Assembly (NCBI RefSeq): GCF_009916105.1
Contig: NZ_JAAAXQ010000004.1
Span: 1-64,000 of the forward strand
Reading direction: 5' to 3'
Source: Streptomyces sp. GC420
Lineage (GTDB): Bacteria; Actinomycetota; Actinomycetes; Streptomycetales; Streptomycetaceae
Length of the DNA: 64,000 nucleotides
Positions 34,100 to 43,569 of this stretch are shown here, in pieces. The number at the start of each line of letters is the position of its first letter. Position 1 is the stretch's first letter. The position numbers and the translations under genes were made by a program. A model generated the notes under the pieces. It was not told the DNA's origin and ran no database searches. It was given only the letters and a program-made list of their open reading frames with translations.

Positions 34100-35611
34100 A
34101 TGACCGTACGGCGAGTAATGGGCATCGAGACGGAGTACGGGATCTCCGTGCCCGGCCACCCCAGCGCCAATGCCATGCTCACCTCGTCCCAGATCGTCAA
34201 CGCCTACGCGGCGGCGATGCACCGGGCGCGCCGCGCCCGCTGGGACTTCGAGGAGGAGAATCCACTGCGGGACGCCCGTGGCTTCGACCTCGCCCGCGAG
34301 GCCGCGGACACCAGCCAGCTCACCGACGAGGACATCGGCCTGGCCAATGTCATCCTCACCAATGGCGCGCGGCTCTACGTCGACCACGCCCACCCCGAGT
34401 ACAGCGCTCCCGAGGTGACCAACCCGCGCGACGCGGTCCTGTGGGACAAGGCGGGCGAGCGCATCATGGCGGAGGCCGCGGAACGGGCCGCCCAGCTCCC
34501 GGGCGCACAGCCGATCCACCTGTACAAGAACAACACGGACAACAAGGGCGCCTCCTACGGCACCCACGAGAACTACCTGATGAGGCGGGAGACGCCGTTC
34601 TCGGACATCGTGCGGCACCTGACGCCGTTCTTCGTCTCCCGGCAGGTTGTCACCGGCGCCGGCCGGGTCGGCATCGGCCAGGACGGCCACGAGCACGGCT
34701 TCCAGCTGAGTCAGCGCGCCGACTACTTCGAGGTCGAGGTCGGCCTGGAGACCACCCTCAAGCGCCCGATCATCAACACCCGTGACGAGCCGCACGCCGA
34801 CGCGGAGAAGTACCGCAGGCTCCATGTGATCATCGGCGACGCCAATCTGTCCGAGATCTCGACCTACCTCAAGCTCGGCACGACCAGCCTGGTGCTCTCC
34901 ATGATCGAGGACGGCTTCATCGCCGTCGACCTGGCGGTCGAGCAGCCGGTCCGCACGCTGCACCAGGTCTCCCACGACCCCACACTCAAGCGCCTGGTCA
35001 CGCTGCGCAGCGGCCGGACACTCACCGCCGTGCAGTTGCAGATGGAGTACTACGAGCTCGCCAGGAAGTACGTCGAGGAGCGCTTCGGCGCCGACGCGGA
35101 CGAGCAGACCAAGGACGTCCTGACCCGCTGGGAGGACGTCCTGGGGCGCCTGGAGACCGACCCCATGAGCCTGTCCGGCGAGCTGGACTGGGTGGCGAAG
35201 CGGGAGATCCTCGAGGGCTACCGGCGCCGTGACGGCCTCGAGTGGGACGCGGCGCGGCTGCACCTCGTGGATCTCCAGTACGCCGACGTGCGGCCGGACA
35301 AGGGCCTGTACAACCGCCTGGTGGCCCGCGGCAAGATGAAGCGGTTGCTGGACGAGCCCGAGGTGGAGCGGGCGGAGACCAAGCCCCCCGAGGACACCAG
35401 GGCCTATTTCCGCGGCCGCTGCCTGGAGCAGTACGCCGACGACGTGGCCGCCGCCTCCTGGGACTCCGTGATCTTCGATCTGCCCGGCCGTGACTCTCTG
35501 CAACGGGTTCCCACCCTGGAGCCACTGCGCGGCACCCGCAACCACGTCAAGGAGCTCCTGGACCGCTGTCGTACCGCGGAAGACCTGGTCAGGGTGCTCT
35601 CCGGCCGTTGA
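34100..35611 (+). CDS. dop: Deamidase/depupylase of Pup
   Basis: 503 residues of the carboxylate-amine ligase-like fold shared with PafA. The nucleotide/metal site begins GIETEYG (Glu10) and the catalytic Asp95 lies in [11 protein letters not shown]. Compared with PafA it has the Dop-type insertion after residue ~40 ([15 protein letters not shown]), which marks it as Dop. Because Pup here ends in Glu, the deamidase activity is not needed for ligation and its main job should be removing Pup. Start ATG with GGAGG site. Confidence 0.96.
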   Translation: MTVRRVMGIETEYGISVPGHPSANAMLTSSQIVNAYAAAMHRARRARWDFEEENPLRDARGFDLAREAADTSQLTDEDIGLANVILTNGARLYVDHAHPEYSAPEVTNPRDAVLWDKAGERIMAEAAERAAQLPGAQPIHLYKNNTDNKGASYGTHENYLMRRETPFSDIVRHLTPFFVSRQVVTGAGRVGIGQDGHEHGFQLSQRADYFEVEVGLETTLKRPIINTRDEPHADAEKYRRLHVIIGDANLSEISTYLKLGTTSLVLSMIEDGFIAVDLAVEQPVRTLHQVSHDPTLKRLVTLRSGRTLTAVQLQMEYYELARKYVEERFGADADEQTKDVLTRWEDVLGRLETDPMSLSGELDWVAKREILEGYRRRDGLEWDAARLHLVDLQYADVRPDKGLYNRLVARGKMKRLLDEPEVERAETKPPEDTRAYFRGRCLEQYADDVAAASWDSVIFDLPGRDSLQRVPTLEPLRGTRNHVKELLDRCRTAEDLVRVLSGR

Positions 35612-35640
35612 TCGCGGCCGATCGCGCCGTTGATCGCGGC
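35604..35640 (+). repeat. 15-bp direct repeat spanning the dop stop
   Basis: GCCGTTGATCGCGGC at 35604-35618 contains the dop TGA and recurs exactly at 35626-35640 (22-bp period). Confidence 0.78.
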
Positions 35641-35762
35641 TGAAAAGCCCTCCGAATGGGAATCATGAAGGTGGGTCCCGGACGTTGGAGCAAGTACGGG
35701 GCCCGTGTCGGACCCTGCTTGTAGGGTCTGATCTTGTACGTCAACCGAGCGGGGTGAGGGAA

Positions 35763-35981
35763 ATGGCGACCAAGGACACCGGCGGCGGACAGCAGAAGGC
35801 GACGCGTTCCACCGAGGAGGTCGAGGAGCAGGCGCAGGAGGCGCAGGCCTCCGAGGACCTCAAGGAGCGCCACGAGAAGCTGAGCGACGACGTGGACTCC
35901 GTCCTGGACGAGATCGACGACGTCCTGGAAGAGAATGCCGAGGACTTCGTGAGGTCCTTCGTCCAGAAGGGCGGGGAGTAG
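35763..35981 (+). CDS. pup: Prokaryotic ubiquitin-like protein Pup
   Basis: 72-residue, highly charged, intrinsically disordered tag that becomes isopeptide-linked to lysines of target proteins by PafA. The C-terminal half carries the ARC-binding helical region (LSDDVDSVLDEIDDVLEENA) and ends SFVQKGGE. The terminal Glu means it is made ligation-ready, unlike the mycobacterial GGQ form. The start ATG at 35763 has a GTGAGGG site. The nearest upstream -10-like element is TAGGGT (35722-35727). Confidence 0.97.
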   Translation: MATKDTGGGQQKATRSTEEVEEQAQEAQASEDLKERHEKLSDDVDSVLDEIDDVLEENAEDFVRSFVQKGGE

Positions 35982-36014
35982 ACCCCGACTCCGTCGGGAT
36001 CCGCCGGAGACCTC

Positions 36015-36057
36015 CCGTCCCGGTGCCACCGGACCAAGACCGGTGGCACCGGGACGG
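36015..36057 (+). terminator. 18-bp perfect hairpin between pup and prcB
   Basis: 36015-36032 pairs exactly with 36040-36057 around the 7-nt loop ACCAAGA. There is no U-run. A TATGAT -10-like hexamer (36098-36103) follows, so pup and prcBA could be made from separate transcripts, or the hairpin could protect a processed pup mRNA end. Confidence 0.7.
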
Positions 36058-36148
36058 ATGACCGGCGAAGACCCGGGTAAGGTCCGTGCACAGTTCCTAT
36101 GATCGGCCCCCCTTCGGTGCGGGCCTTCGCCTATCCGGAAGGAAACGC

Positions 36149-36994
36149 GTGGAAGCCAACCCTCGCAGCACCGGGCGTCTGCCTGCTGCCTTCCTGACGC
36201 CCGGCTCGTCCTCGTTCATGGACTTCCTGGCCGAACACCAGCCCGAGCTGCTTCCCGGCAAGCGCGCGCTGCCGCCCATGAAGGGCGTCATCGAGGCGCC
36301 GCACGGCACGACGATCGTCGGGGCCACGTTCCCCGGCGGTGTGGTGCTGGCCGGTGACCGCCGGGCGACGATGGGCAACATGATCGCCCAGCGCGACATC
36401 GAGAAGGTCTTCCCCGCCGACGAGTACTCCGCCGTGGGCATCGCGGGCACCGCGGGCCTCGCCGTCGAGATGGTCAAACTCTTCCAGCTGGAGCTGGAGC
36501 ACTTCGAGAAGGTCGAGGGCGCCACGCTCTCCCTGGAGGGCAAGGCGAACCGGCTCTCCACCATGATCCGCAGCAACCTCGGCATGGCCATGCAGGGCCT
36601 CGCCGTGGTCCCGCTCTTCGCGGGCTACGACCTGGACCGGGAGAAGGGCCGGATCTTCTCGTACGACGTCACCGGCGGCCGGTCGGAGGAGCACGGCTTC
36701 GCTGCCACCGGCTCCGGCTCGATCTTCGCGCGCGGCTCGCTCAAGAAGCTCTACCGCGAGGACCTGACCGAGGACGAGGCCACCATGCTGGTCGTCCAGG
36801 CGCTGTACGACGCCGCGGACGACGACTCGGCGACCGGTGGCCCCGACATGGCCCGCCGGATCTACCCCATCGTCACCGTCATCACCGACGAGGGCTTCAG
36901 GAAGCTCACCGAGGCGGAGTCCTCGCAGATCGCGCGCTCGATCCACGAGCGGCGTCTCGAACAGCCCGACGGCCCCCGGGCCGCCCTCCTCTGA
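36149..36994 (+). CDS. prcB: 20S proteasome beta subunit
   Basis: 281 residues from GTG 36149, which follows a GGAAGGAAA site; a longer frame upstream is not supported. A 53-residue propeptide ends in APHG and is removed to expose the N-terminal nucleophile Thr54 ([11 protein letters not shown]). Further active-site residues lie in [12 protein letters not shown] and the later Lys/Ser region ([15 protein letters not shown]). It forms the two inner, proteolytic rings. Confidence 0.97.
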   Translation: MEANPRSTGRLPAAFLTPGSSSFMDFLAEHQPELLPGKRALPPMKGVIEAPHGTTIVGATFPGGVVLAGDRRATMGNMIAQRDIEKVFPADEYSAVGIAGTAGLAVEMVKLFQLELEHFEKVEGATLSLEGKANRLSTMIRSNLGMAMQGLAVVPLFAGYDLDREKGRIFSYDVTGGRSEEHGFAATGSGSIFARGSLKKLYREDLTEDEATMLVVQALYDAADDDSATGGPDMARRIYPIVTVITDEGFRKLTEAESSQIARSIHERRLEQPDGPRAALL

Positions 36995-37057
36995 CTCCGC
37001 CGCGTCCGAATCCTCGAGCCTTCGCCAGTGAACCCGACAGAAAGGGACGGATAGCCG

Positions 37058-37825
37058 GTGTCGACGCCGTTCTATGTCTCACCCCAGCAGGCCATGGCCG
37101 ACCGGGCGGAATACGCCCGCAAGGGGATCGCCCGCGGCCGCAGCCTGGTCGTGCTGCAGTACGCCGACGGCATCGTCTTCGTCGGCGAGAACCCGTCCCG
37201 CGCGCTGCACAAGTTCAGCGAGATCTACGACCGGATCGGCTTCGCCGCCGCCGGCAAGTACAACGAGTACGAGAACCTGCGGATCGGTGGCGTCCGCTAC
37301 GCCGACCTGCGCGGATACACCTACGACCGGGACGACGTGACGGCCCGTGGGCTGGCCAACGTCTACGCCCAGACGCTGGGCACGATCTTCTCGAGCGCCG
37401 CGGAGAAGCCGTACGAGGTGGAGCTGGTCGTCGCCGAGGTCGGCGCCTCGCCCGAGGGGGACCAGATCTACCGGCTGCCGCACGACGGCTCCATCGTCGA
37501 CGAGCACGGCTCGGTCGCGGTCGGCGGCAACGCGGAGACCATCAGCAGCTTCCTCGACCAGCGGCACCGCGACGGCATGAGCCTGGCGGAGGCGCTGAAG
37601 CTGGCCGTGCAGGCGCTGTCCCGGGACACCAACGGCACCGAGCGCGAGATCCCCGCCGAGCGGCTCGAGGTCGCCGTGCTCGACCGGACCCGGCCCCAGA
37701 AGAGAAAGTTCAAGCGCATCGTCGGCCGTCAGCTCTCCCGCCTGCTGGAGGCCGAGGCCGACTCCGCCGAGTCCACGGAGTCCGGCTCCTCGGAAGAACC
37801 CCGGGAGTCCTCCGAAGACGAGTGA
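37058..37825 (+). CDS. prcA: 20S proteasome alpha subunit
   Basis: 255 residues from GTG 37058 with an AAAGGGA site, 63 bp after prcB. The N-terminal [20 protein letters not shown] is the gating helix region; PrcA forms the outer rings that control entry and bind the ARC tail. No catalytic threonine is present, as expected. The C-terminus is a Glu/Ser-rich acidic tail ([18 protein letters not shown]). Confidence 0.97.
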   Translation: MSTPFYVSPQQAMADRAEYARKGIARGRSLVVLQYADGIVFVGENPSRALHKFSEIYDRIGFAAAGKYNEYENLRIGGVRYADLRGYTYDRDDVTARGLANVYAQTLGTIFSSAAEKPYEVELVVAEVGASPEGDQIYRLPHDGSIVDEHGSVAVGGNAETISSFLDQRHRDGMSLAEALKLAVQALSRDTNGTEREIPAERLEVAVLDRTRPQKRKFKRIVGRQLSRLLEAEADSAESTESGSSEEPRESSEDE

Positions 37826-37883
37826 CGTCGCCGTACCACCTCGCCTCCGCGCCCCTCGCCGCCCCGCGGCCGGGGGCGCGGCG

Positions 37884-37917
37884 CGTTCCGGGCCGCGGTG
37901 GCCCGCGGTCCGGAACG
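37884..37917. terminator. Bidirectional terminator between prcA and the LacI-family gene
   Basis: CGTTCCGG (37884-37891) pairs with CCGGAACG (37910-37917); after one G-T pair, CCGCGG pairs with CCGCGG around loop TGGC. It lies between convergent genes. Confidence 0.75.
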
Positions 37918-37937
37918 ACCGGAGCCGGTGCCGCGCC

Positions 37938-38942
37938 CTACGGGTCGCGCGGCGGGGCCGTGGAGGCGCGCGGGACGAAGGTGACGGGGAGGGTGCCGGT
38001 CTTCGGCGTGCGGCCGTCCAGCAGCGCGAGGAGGGCGGACATGCCGTGCTCGCCGACCTGTTCCGCGGGCAGGCTGACCGTGGTGAGCTCCGGCTCGACG
38101 GCCGTCGCGAGGGACAGATCGGTGAACCCGGTCACCGAGAGGTCCTCGGGGACCCGCAGGCCCAGGCGGCGGGCCGCCTTGCAGGCGCCGGCGGCCAGGA
38201 TGTCGTCGTCGCAGACCAGCGCCGTCGGACGGGGTCCCGGCGCCGTCAGGATCCGCTCGGCGGCGGCTCGGGCCGCGTCCACCGTCAGGTCCGCAGGTGC
38301 GGTGCCCAGCGAGGTGCCGGGTACGGCGCGCAGCGCGCCGGCCAGCGCCTCGGCCCGTACCGTGAAGGTCCAGGAGTCGATGTCCGCCGCCAGGTGCGCG
38401 AACCTACGGTGGCCCAGCGCCAGCAGATGCTCCGCCACCTGCCGCATGCCGTCCGCGATGTCGGGGTTGACGGCCGCCGCGATGCCCGGGCTCGCGGGGT
38501 CGCTGTCCAGCATCACCAGCGGAAGTTCCGTGCCGCGGATCGCGGCGACCGCCTCGGCGGCCATGGAGGAGGCGATGACGCCGTCCAGTGCGGCCTGCGC
38601 CGAGTCGAAGGGGTCGCGGGCCGGTCCCATGCCCTCGGGGGAGGGGTAGAGGACCACACCGAAGCCGTGATCGGCGGCGACCGAGGCGGCGCCCGCGTAG
38701 ACCCGGGCGAAGAACTCGTTGGTGAGCGCCGGCACGACCAGCAGCGCGGTCCTGGTCCGCCCGAGGCGGAGACTGCGCGCCGCGAGGTTGGGCCGGTAGC
38801 CGAGTTCCCGGGCGGCCTCCCTCACCCGCTCGGCGGTCCGCACGGAGACCCGGCCCCGCCACTTCTCTCCCATCACCAGCGACACGGCCGCCTGGGAGAC
38901 GCCGGCCTCCCGTGCCACGTCCCGGCTGGTGGGTGATCTCAC
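37938..38942 (-). CDS. LacI-family transcriptional regulator
   Basis: 334 residues from GTG 38942, the start that places the helix-turn-helix (TSRDVAREAGVSQAAVSLVM) at the usual distance from the N-terminus; an ATG 45 bp upstream is the alternative. The minor-groove hinge is GYRPNLAARSLRLGRT and a periplasmic-binding-protein-like sensor follows (TALLVVPALTNEFFARV, ALVCDDDILAAGACKAARRLG). It is divergent from an MFS gene, with a palindrome between, so it probably controls that transporter and itself. The ligand is unknown, though most of the family sense sugars. Confidence 0.9.
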   Translation of the reverse strand: MRSPTSRDVAREAGVSQAAVSLVMGEKWRGRVSVRTAERVREAARELGYRPNLAARSLRLGRTRTALLVVPALTNEFFARVYAGAASVAADHGFGVVLYPSPEGMGPARDPFDSAQAALDGVIASSMAAEAVAAIRGTELPLVMLDSDPASPGIAAAVNPDIADGMRQVAEHLLALGHRRFAHLAADIDSWTFTVRAEALAGALRAVPGTSLGTAPADLTVDAARAAAERILTAPGPRPTALVCDDDILAAGACKAARRLGLRVPEDLSVTGFTDLSLATAVEPELTTVSLPAEQVGEHGMSALLALLDGRTPKTGTLPVTFVPRASTAPPRDP

Positions 38943-38989
38943 TGCTGTCTCGCCTCGCTCTGCCGGTGGACCGCGGACTGCCGACATGG

Positions 38990-39015
38990 TACGTATGGAA
39001 CGGCAGTTATACGTA
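38990..39015. promoter_or_regulatory. Inverted repeat in the LacI/MFS divergent promoter region
   Basis: TACGTAT (38990-38996) and ATACGTA (39009-39015) are exact arms 12 bp apart, between the divergent starts. The stretch is much richer in A/T than its surroundings and is a good candidate operator or -10 region. Confidence 0.4.
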
Positions 39016-39047
39016 AAACCTCGGCGTGCCGGGGAGAGGAGCAGGAC

Positions 39048-40307
39048 ATGGGCGCGAGCTACGCGGAGCTGCTGAGAGCGCGGCACGCCGCCCGGCTGCT
39101 GGCCGGCACCCTCATAGGGCGGCTGCCGAGCGCCACCGGCCACATCGCGATCGTGCTCTTCGTCCGCGCCGAGGGCGGCAGCTACACGCTCGCCGGGGTC
39201 CTCGCCGCCGTGTACGGACTGGCCACCGCCGTGGGGCAGCCGCTCCTCGGCCGCGCCGTCGACCTGAAGGGCCAGCCCCTGGTCATGCTCCCCGCGGCCG
39301 TCCTGTCGGCGCTCGCGATGGCCGTCTTCGCCCTCGGCGCGCTGGAGTCCCTGGCCGTCTCCTGCGTCGCGGTGGGCCTCGCCGGGCTCTTCACCCCGCC
39401 GCTGGAGGGCGGCCTGCGCGCCCTGTGGCCCAGCGTCCTGGGGCGTGAGGACCAGGTGCACACGGCCTATGCCCTGGACGCGGTCGCCCAGGAGCTGATG
39501 TTCGCCCTCGGACCGCTGCTGGTCACCCTCGGCATCGCCCTGTGGTCGGAGGCGGCCGCCCTGCTGGCCATCAACGCCCTCGGCGTCCTGGGCGCACTGT
39601 CCGTGGTCCTGTCCGAGCCCTCCCGGGCGTGGCGCTCGGCACCCCGGGAGGCGCACTGGCTGGGCGCCCTGCGCTCTCCCGGCCTGCTCACTCTGCTCGG
39701 CGCCTTCTTCTTCGTCGGCGTCGCCCTGGGCTCCATCACCGTCGCCGCCTCCGCGTACGCCGACGACCACGGTGACACCTCCGTCTACGGCTGGCTGATG
39801 GCCGCCAACGGGTTCGGTGCCCTCCTCGGCGGCGTGGCCTACGGGGCCCGGAAGTGGGCCGGCGCCCCGGAGAAGCGGCTGCTCGTCCTCGTCGCCCTGC
39901 TCGCCCTCGGCTACCTGCCGCTCGTCCTCACCCCCGGGGTGCCCGCGATGGCCTCGCTCACCGTGCTCTCCGGCGTCTTCCTGGCCCCCTGCCTCGCCAC
40001 CGTCTTCATCGTCGTCGACCGCGTTGCCCCGGCGGGCACGGTCACCGAGGCCTTCTCGTGGCTGGTGACCGCCTTCGGGGTGGGTGCCGCAGCCGGGACG
40101 GCCTTCGCGGGGCCCGCCGTCGAGATCGGAGGAACGGCCTCCGGCTTCGCCGTCGCCGGCGGCGCGGGCCTGGTCGCGCTGGCGGTGCTGCTGTCCACCC
40201 GGCGGGTACTCGCAGCTCCCGGGCGCCCCGGCCGGATCCGGACAGTCGCCGAAAATGATCCAACGCGGACAGCTGAACCCGGTTTCAGCACCCGGCATCG
40301 GGCGTAG
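39048..40307 (+). CDS. MFS transporter
   Basis: 419 residues with about 12 hydrophobic segments (e.g. [49 protein letters not shown]) and a C-terminal basic tail. The family is major facilitator, drug-efflux-like; no substrate motif is decisive. A GGGAGAGGAG site precedes the ATG. It is paired with the divergent LacI-type gene, and the pair sits between prcA and pafA. The last bases overlap a possible pafA promoter (TTTCAG 40283-40288, 16 bp, TAGTGT 40305-40310). Confidence 0.9.
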   Translation: MGASYAELLRARHAARLLAGTLIGRLPSATGHIAIVLFVRAEGGSYTLAGVLAAVYGLATAVGQPLLGRAVDLKGQPLVMLPAAVLSALAMAVFALGALESLAVSCVAVGLAGLFTPPLEGGLRALWPSVLGREDQVHTAYALDAVAQELMFALGPLLVTLGIALWSEAAALLAINALGVLGALSVVLSEPSRAWRSAPREAHWLGALRSPGLLTLLGAFFFVGVALGSITVAASAYADDHGDTSVYGWLMAANGFGALLGGVAYGARKWAGAPEKRLLVLVALLALGYLPLVLTPGVPAMASLTVLSGVFLAPCLATVFIVVDRVAPAGTVTEAFSWLVTAFGVGAAAGTAFAGPAVEIGGTASGFAVAGGAGLVALAVLLSTRRVLAAPGRPGRIRTVAENDPTRTAEPGFSTRHRA

Positions 40308-40408
40308 TGTTCATTCAGGTTCGCCTCGCGATGTCCTGCGGGACGCCTCGGCCGGCCGGCTCGTCGGCCGGGGGTCCGGGGGTTCGCCCCCGGGGAAATG
40401 GAGCACTC

Positions 40409-41770
40409 ATGGACCGCCGCATTTTCGGGCTCGAGAACGAGTACGGAGTCACTTGCACCTTCAGGGGACAGCGCCGACTGTCCCCTGACGAGGTAGCGCG
40501 CTATCTGTTCCGCCGGGTGGTGTCCTGGGGCCGGAGCAGCAATGTCTTCCTGCGCAACGGCGCCCGCCTCTACCTCGATGTCGGCTCGCACCCGGAGTAC
40601 GCGACTCCCGAGTGCGACAACGTGACCGAGCTGGTGACCCACGACAAGGCCGGCGAGCGCATCCTCGAAGGCCTGCTGGTCGACGCCGAGCGCCGCCTGC
40701 ACGAAGAGGGCATCGCGGGCGACGTCTACCTCTTCAAGAACAACACCGACTCGGCCGGCAACTCCTACGGCTGCCACGAGAACTACCTGGTCGCGCGGCA
40801 CGGCGAGTTCTCCCGTCTCGCGGACATCCTCATCCCGTTCCTGGTCACCAGGCAGCTGCTCTGCGGCGCGGGGAAGGTGCTGCAGACCCCGCGCGGCGCG
40901 GTCTACTGCGTCAGCCAGCGCGCCGAGCACATCTGGGAGGGCGTGAGCTCGGCCACCACCCGCTCCCGCCCCATCATCAACACCCGCGACGAACCGCACG
41001 CCGACGCCGAGCGGTACCGCCGGCTGCACGTCATCGTGGGCGACTCCAACATGTCCGAGACGACCATGCTGCTCAAGGTCGGCGCCACCGACCTCGTCCT
41101 GCGCATGATCGAGGCCGGCACCGTGATGCGCGACCTCACCCTGGAGAATCCCATCCGGGCCATCCGCGAGGTCAGCCACGACATCACCGGCCAGCGCAAG
41201 GTGCGGCTGGCCAGCGGCCGGGAGGCCTCCGCCCTCGAGGTCCAGGAGGAGTACTACGAGAAGGCCGTGGACTTCTGCGAGCGGCGGGGTATCCGCACCG
41301 GCATCGTCGAACAGGTCCTGGAGCTGTGGGGCCGCACGCTCGACGCCATCCGCGAGCAGGACCTGGACCGGATCGGTACCGAGATCGACTGGGTCATGAA
41401 GTACAAGCTGATCGAGCGGTACCGCGCCAAGAACAACATGACCATGTCGCACCCGAGAGTCGCGCAGATAGACCTCGCGTACCACGACATCCACCGGCGC
41501 CGGGGGCTGTACTACCTCCTGGAGAAGAAGGGGCAGGCCAAGCGGATCTGCAACGACCTGAAGATCTTCGAGGGCAAGTCGGTGCCTCCGCAGACGACGA
41601 GGGCGCGGCTGCGCGGCGACTTCATCCGCCGCGCCCAGGAACAGCGCAGGGACTTCACCGTCGACTGGGTGCACCTCAAGCTCAATGACCAGGCGCAGCG
41701 CACGGTGCTGTGCAAGGACCCCTTCCGGTCGGTGGACGACCGGGTGGAGAAGCTGATCGCCGGCATGTGA
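40409..41770 (+). CDS. pafA: Pup-protein ligase
   Basis: 453 residues of the same ATP-dependent fold as Dop but without the Dop insertion. It has GLENEYG (Glu9) and the catalytic Asp57 in [15 protein letters not shown]. It phosphorylates the C-terminal Glu of Pup and joins it to substrate lysines. Also present: [19 protein letters not shown] and the [20 protein letters not shown] block shared with Dop. A hairpin follows the gene. Confidence 0.97.
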   Translation: MDRRIFGLENEYGVTCTFRGQRRLSPDEVARYLFRRVVSWGRSSNVFLRNGARLYLDVGSHPEYATPECDNVTELVTHDKAGERILEGLLVDAERRLHEEGIAGDVYLFKNNTDSAGNSYGCHENYLVARHGEFSRLADILIPFLVTRQLLCGAGKVLQTPRGAVYCVSQRAEHIWEGVSSATTRSRPIINTRDEPHADAERYRRLHVIVGDSNMSETTMLLKVGATDLVLRMIEAGTVMRDLTLENPIRAIREVSHDITGQRKVRLASGREASALEVQEEYYEKAVDFCERRGIRTGIVEQVLELWGRTLDAIREQDLDRIGTEIDWVMKYKLIERYRAKNNMTMSHPRVAQIDLAYHDIHRRRGLYYLLEKKGQAKRICNDLKIFEGKSVPPQTTRARLRGDFIRRAQEQRRDFTVDWVHLKLNDQAQRTVLCKDPFRSVDDRVEKLIAGM

Positions 41771-41797
41771 GCCGGCCGCCGGCGCCGCGCCGGACCG

Positions 41798-41836
41798 CAC
41801 CGATGCCCGGAGGGGGACCCCCGCCGGGCATCGGTG
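41798..41836 (+). terminator. Hairpin after pafA
   Basis: CACCGATGCCCGG (41798-41810) pairs exactly with CCGGGCATCGGTG (41824-41836). It has a 13-nt loop and no U-run. It lies 27 bp after the pafA stop. Confidence 0.68.
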
Positions 41837-41955
41837 TGTCCGAAACCCTCCTGACCGGGCGAAACACCTCGGTGGGCCGGGAGAACCCGTCGAACGCCGC
41901 GCGTACGACGTAGAGTGGCGGCCATTGTCCCCGCCCCCGATCCCCAGTTGGACTG

Positions 41956-42942
41956 ATGAACTACAACGTGAAGCGACGTGCCCTCGCCCTGCTGGCCGTG
42001 CCCGCCCTGCTGTTCACCGCCGCGTGCGGATCCGACGGCGACGGGGACGGCAACGGTGACGCGGCGGGCGGCGTCGCGCAGGTCGAGGGAAAGTTCGGGG
42101 ACAAGCCCGAGATCTCCGTTCCGAAGGACGGCGAGCCGTCCGGCACCACCGTGGTCAAGGCCGTGTCGACGGGTGACGGGGCCACGATCAAGGACGCCGA
42201 CTTCGTCCGGCTGGACTGGGCCGTGGAGAAGTGGGACGGCGGTCAGGAACTCGGCGGCACATGGGCCTCGGCCACCGCGGGCGACAAGGCGCCCCGGCGG
42301 CAGTCCGTGGAGCGGATCGGCCAGCAGAGCCAGCAGCTGCCCGCCAAGGTCCTCGGAGCCGTGAAGGGCAAGAAGTCCGGCAGCCGCATCGTGGTGCAGG
42401 GCACCGCGGGCGATCTGGTCGGCGAGAACCTGAACACCGAGTCGGGCATCGCCAAGGACGACGTGCTCATCTGGGTCGTAGACGCCGTCGGCGCCGCGTC
42501 GGTCGACGTGAAGGCCGAGGCGAAGGGCGAGCAGGCGGCCACCGAGGCCGGTCTGCCCGAGGTGAAGGCTCCGTCCGGGAAGGCGGCGGCCATCACCATT
42601 CCCAAGGGCGCCAAGGCACCCAAGGAGCTCGAGGAGCAGGTGCTGATCAAGGGCACCGGCAAGAAGGTCGAGGCGGGCCAGGGCCTCGTCGCCCAGTACA
42701 CCGGGGTCAAGTGGGAGGACGGCAAGAAGTTCGACTCCTCCTGGGACCACGGGGGCGCCACCGCCTTCCAGATCGGCAACGGCTCCGTCGTGGAGGGCTG
42801 GGACAAGGGCCTGGTCGGGAAGAACGTCGGCGACCGGGTGCTGCTGGTGATCCCGCCGTCCCTCGGCTACGGCGCCAACCCGCAGAGCGAGCTCGCCAAG
42901 AACACGCTGGTCTTCGTCGTGGACATCCTCGGCACGGTGTGA
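41956..42942 (+). CDS. FKBP-type peptidyl-prolyl isomerase lipoprotein
   Basis: 328 residues. The signal peptide (VKRRALALLAVPALLF) ends at the lipobox TAAC, then an acidic Gly/Asp linker. Two FKBP-like halves: a degenerate one (~65-165) and a more canonical C-terminal one (~225-328: GLVAQYTGVKWEDGKKFDSSW, VVEGWDKGLVGKNVGDRVLLVIPPSLGYG). It probably acts as a foldase on exported proteins at the membrane outer face. Followed 55 bp later by a cytoplasmic FKBP gene. Confidence 0.92.
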   Translation: MNYNVKRRALALLAVPALLFTAACGSDGDGDGNGDAAGGVAQVEGKFGDKPEISVPKDGEPSGTTVVKAVSTGDGATIKDADFVRLDWAVEKWDGGQELGGTWASATAGDKAPRRQSVERIGQQSQQLPAKVLGAVKGKKSGSRIVVQGTAGDLVGENLNTESGIAKDDVLIWVVDAVGAASVDVKAEAKGEQAATEAGLPEVKAPSGKAAAITIPKGAKAPKELEEQVLIKGTGKKVEAGQGLVAQYTGVKWEDGKKFDSSWDHGGATAFQIGNGSVVEGWDKGLVGKNVGDRVLLVIPPSLGYGANPQSELAKNTLVFVVDILGTV

Positions 42943-42997
42943 TCACAGTGTCTGTGAGAATGTCCGGGTTGCATGCCGCCTACAAGGAGTAAGTGAA

Positions 42998-43372
42998 GTG
43001 AGCATCGAGAAGCCCGAGATCGATTTCCCGGGCGGCGAGCCCCCGGCCGACCTCGAGATCAAGGACATCTGGGAGGGCGACGGCCCGGTCGCCAAGGCGG
43101 GCGACACCGTGTCCGTGCACTACGTGGGCGTGGCCTTCTCCACCGGCGAGGAGTTCGACGCGTCCTGGAACCGCGGCACCCCGCTTCAGTTCCAGCTGGG
43201 CGTCGGCCAGGTCATCGCCGGCTGGGACCAGGGCGTGCAGGGCATGAAGGTCGGCGGCCGCCGCCAGCTGACCATCCCCTCGCACCTCGCGTACGGCGAC
43301 CGCGGCGCCGGCGGCGGCGCCATCAAGCCGGGCGAGACGCTGATCTTCGTCTGTGACCTGGTCGCGGTCTGA
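42998..43372 (+). CDS. FKBP-type peptidyl-prolyl cis-trans isomerase
   Basis: 124-residue single-domain FKBP with no signal peptide, so cytoplasmic. Motifs VHYVGVAFSTGEEFDASW, VIAGWDQGVQGMKVGGRRQLTIP and AYGDRGAG line the proline/FK506 pocket. GTG start with CAAGGAG site. Possibly co-transcribed with the preceding lipoprotein FKBP. Confidence 0.94.
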   Translation: MSIEKPEIDFPGGEPPADLEIKDIWEGDGPVAKAGDTVSVHYVGVAFSTGEEFDASWNRGTPLQFQLGVGQVIAGWDQGVQGMKVGGRRQLTIPSHLAYGDRGAGGGAIKPGETLIFVCDLVAV

Positions 43373-43398
43373 CCGTATTCTTCCGGTCCCAGGCCGGT

Positions 43399-43432
43399 CC
43401 GAGGGCCCATGCCGACCGGCGTGGGCCCTCGG
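43399..43432 (+). terminator. Hairpin after the FKBP gene
   Basis: CCGAGGGCCCA (43399-43409) pairs exactly with TGGGCCCTCGG (43422-43432), followed by CTTTG. It ends the FKBP unit 27 bp after the stop. Confidence 0.68.
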
Positions 43433-43433
43433 C

Positions 43434-43462
43434 TTTGCCACCGCATCCGGGGGCGGTACGGT
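43434..43462 (+). promoter_or_regulatory. Candidate pafBC promoter and AAGC-rich leader
   Basis: TTTGCC (43434-43439), 17 bp, TACGGT (43457-43462). The ~100-nt leader to the pafB ATG at 43570 repeats AAGCG/GAAGC-type motifs at least six times (43470-43550) and holds a perfect TTGACA (43525-43530) without a -10 partner. Its lower GC content stands out. Confidence 0.38.
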
Positions 43463-43569
43463 CAACGCTCAGAAGCGTCATCGCAGACCGAAGAAGCGAA
43501 GCAACGCGGAAAGCATCACGAAGCGTTGACAAGCGCCAAGAAGCAGCGGGGAAGGCGGAACGAGCGTCG

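Noticed and set aside
38943-40298. Extension of the LacI-family frame by ~450 codons upstream
   Set aside because: The extra part lies antisense to the MFS gene and has no family similarity; the helix-turn-helix sets the start near 38942.
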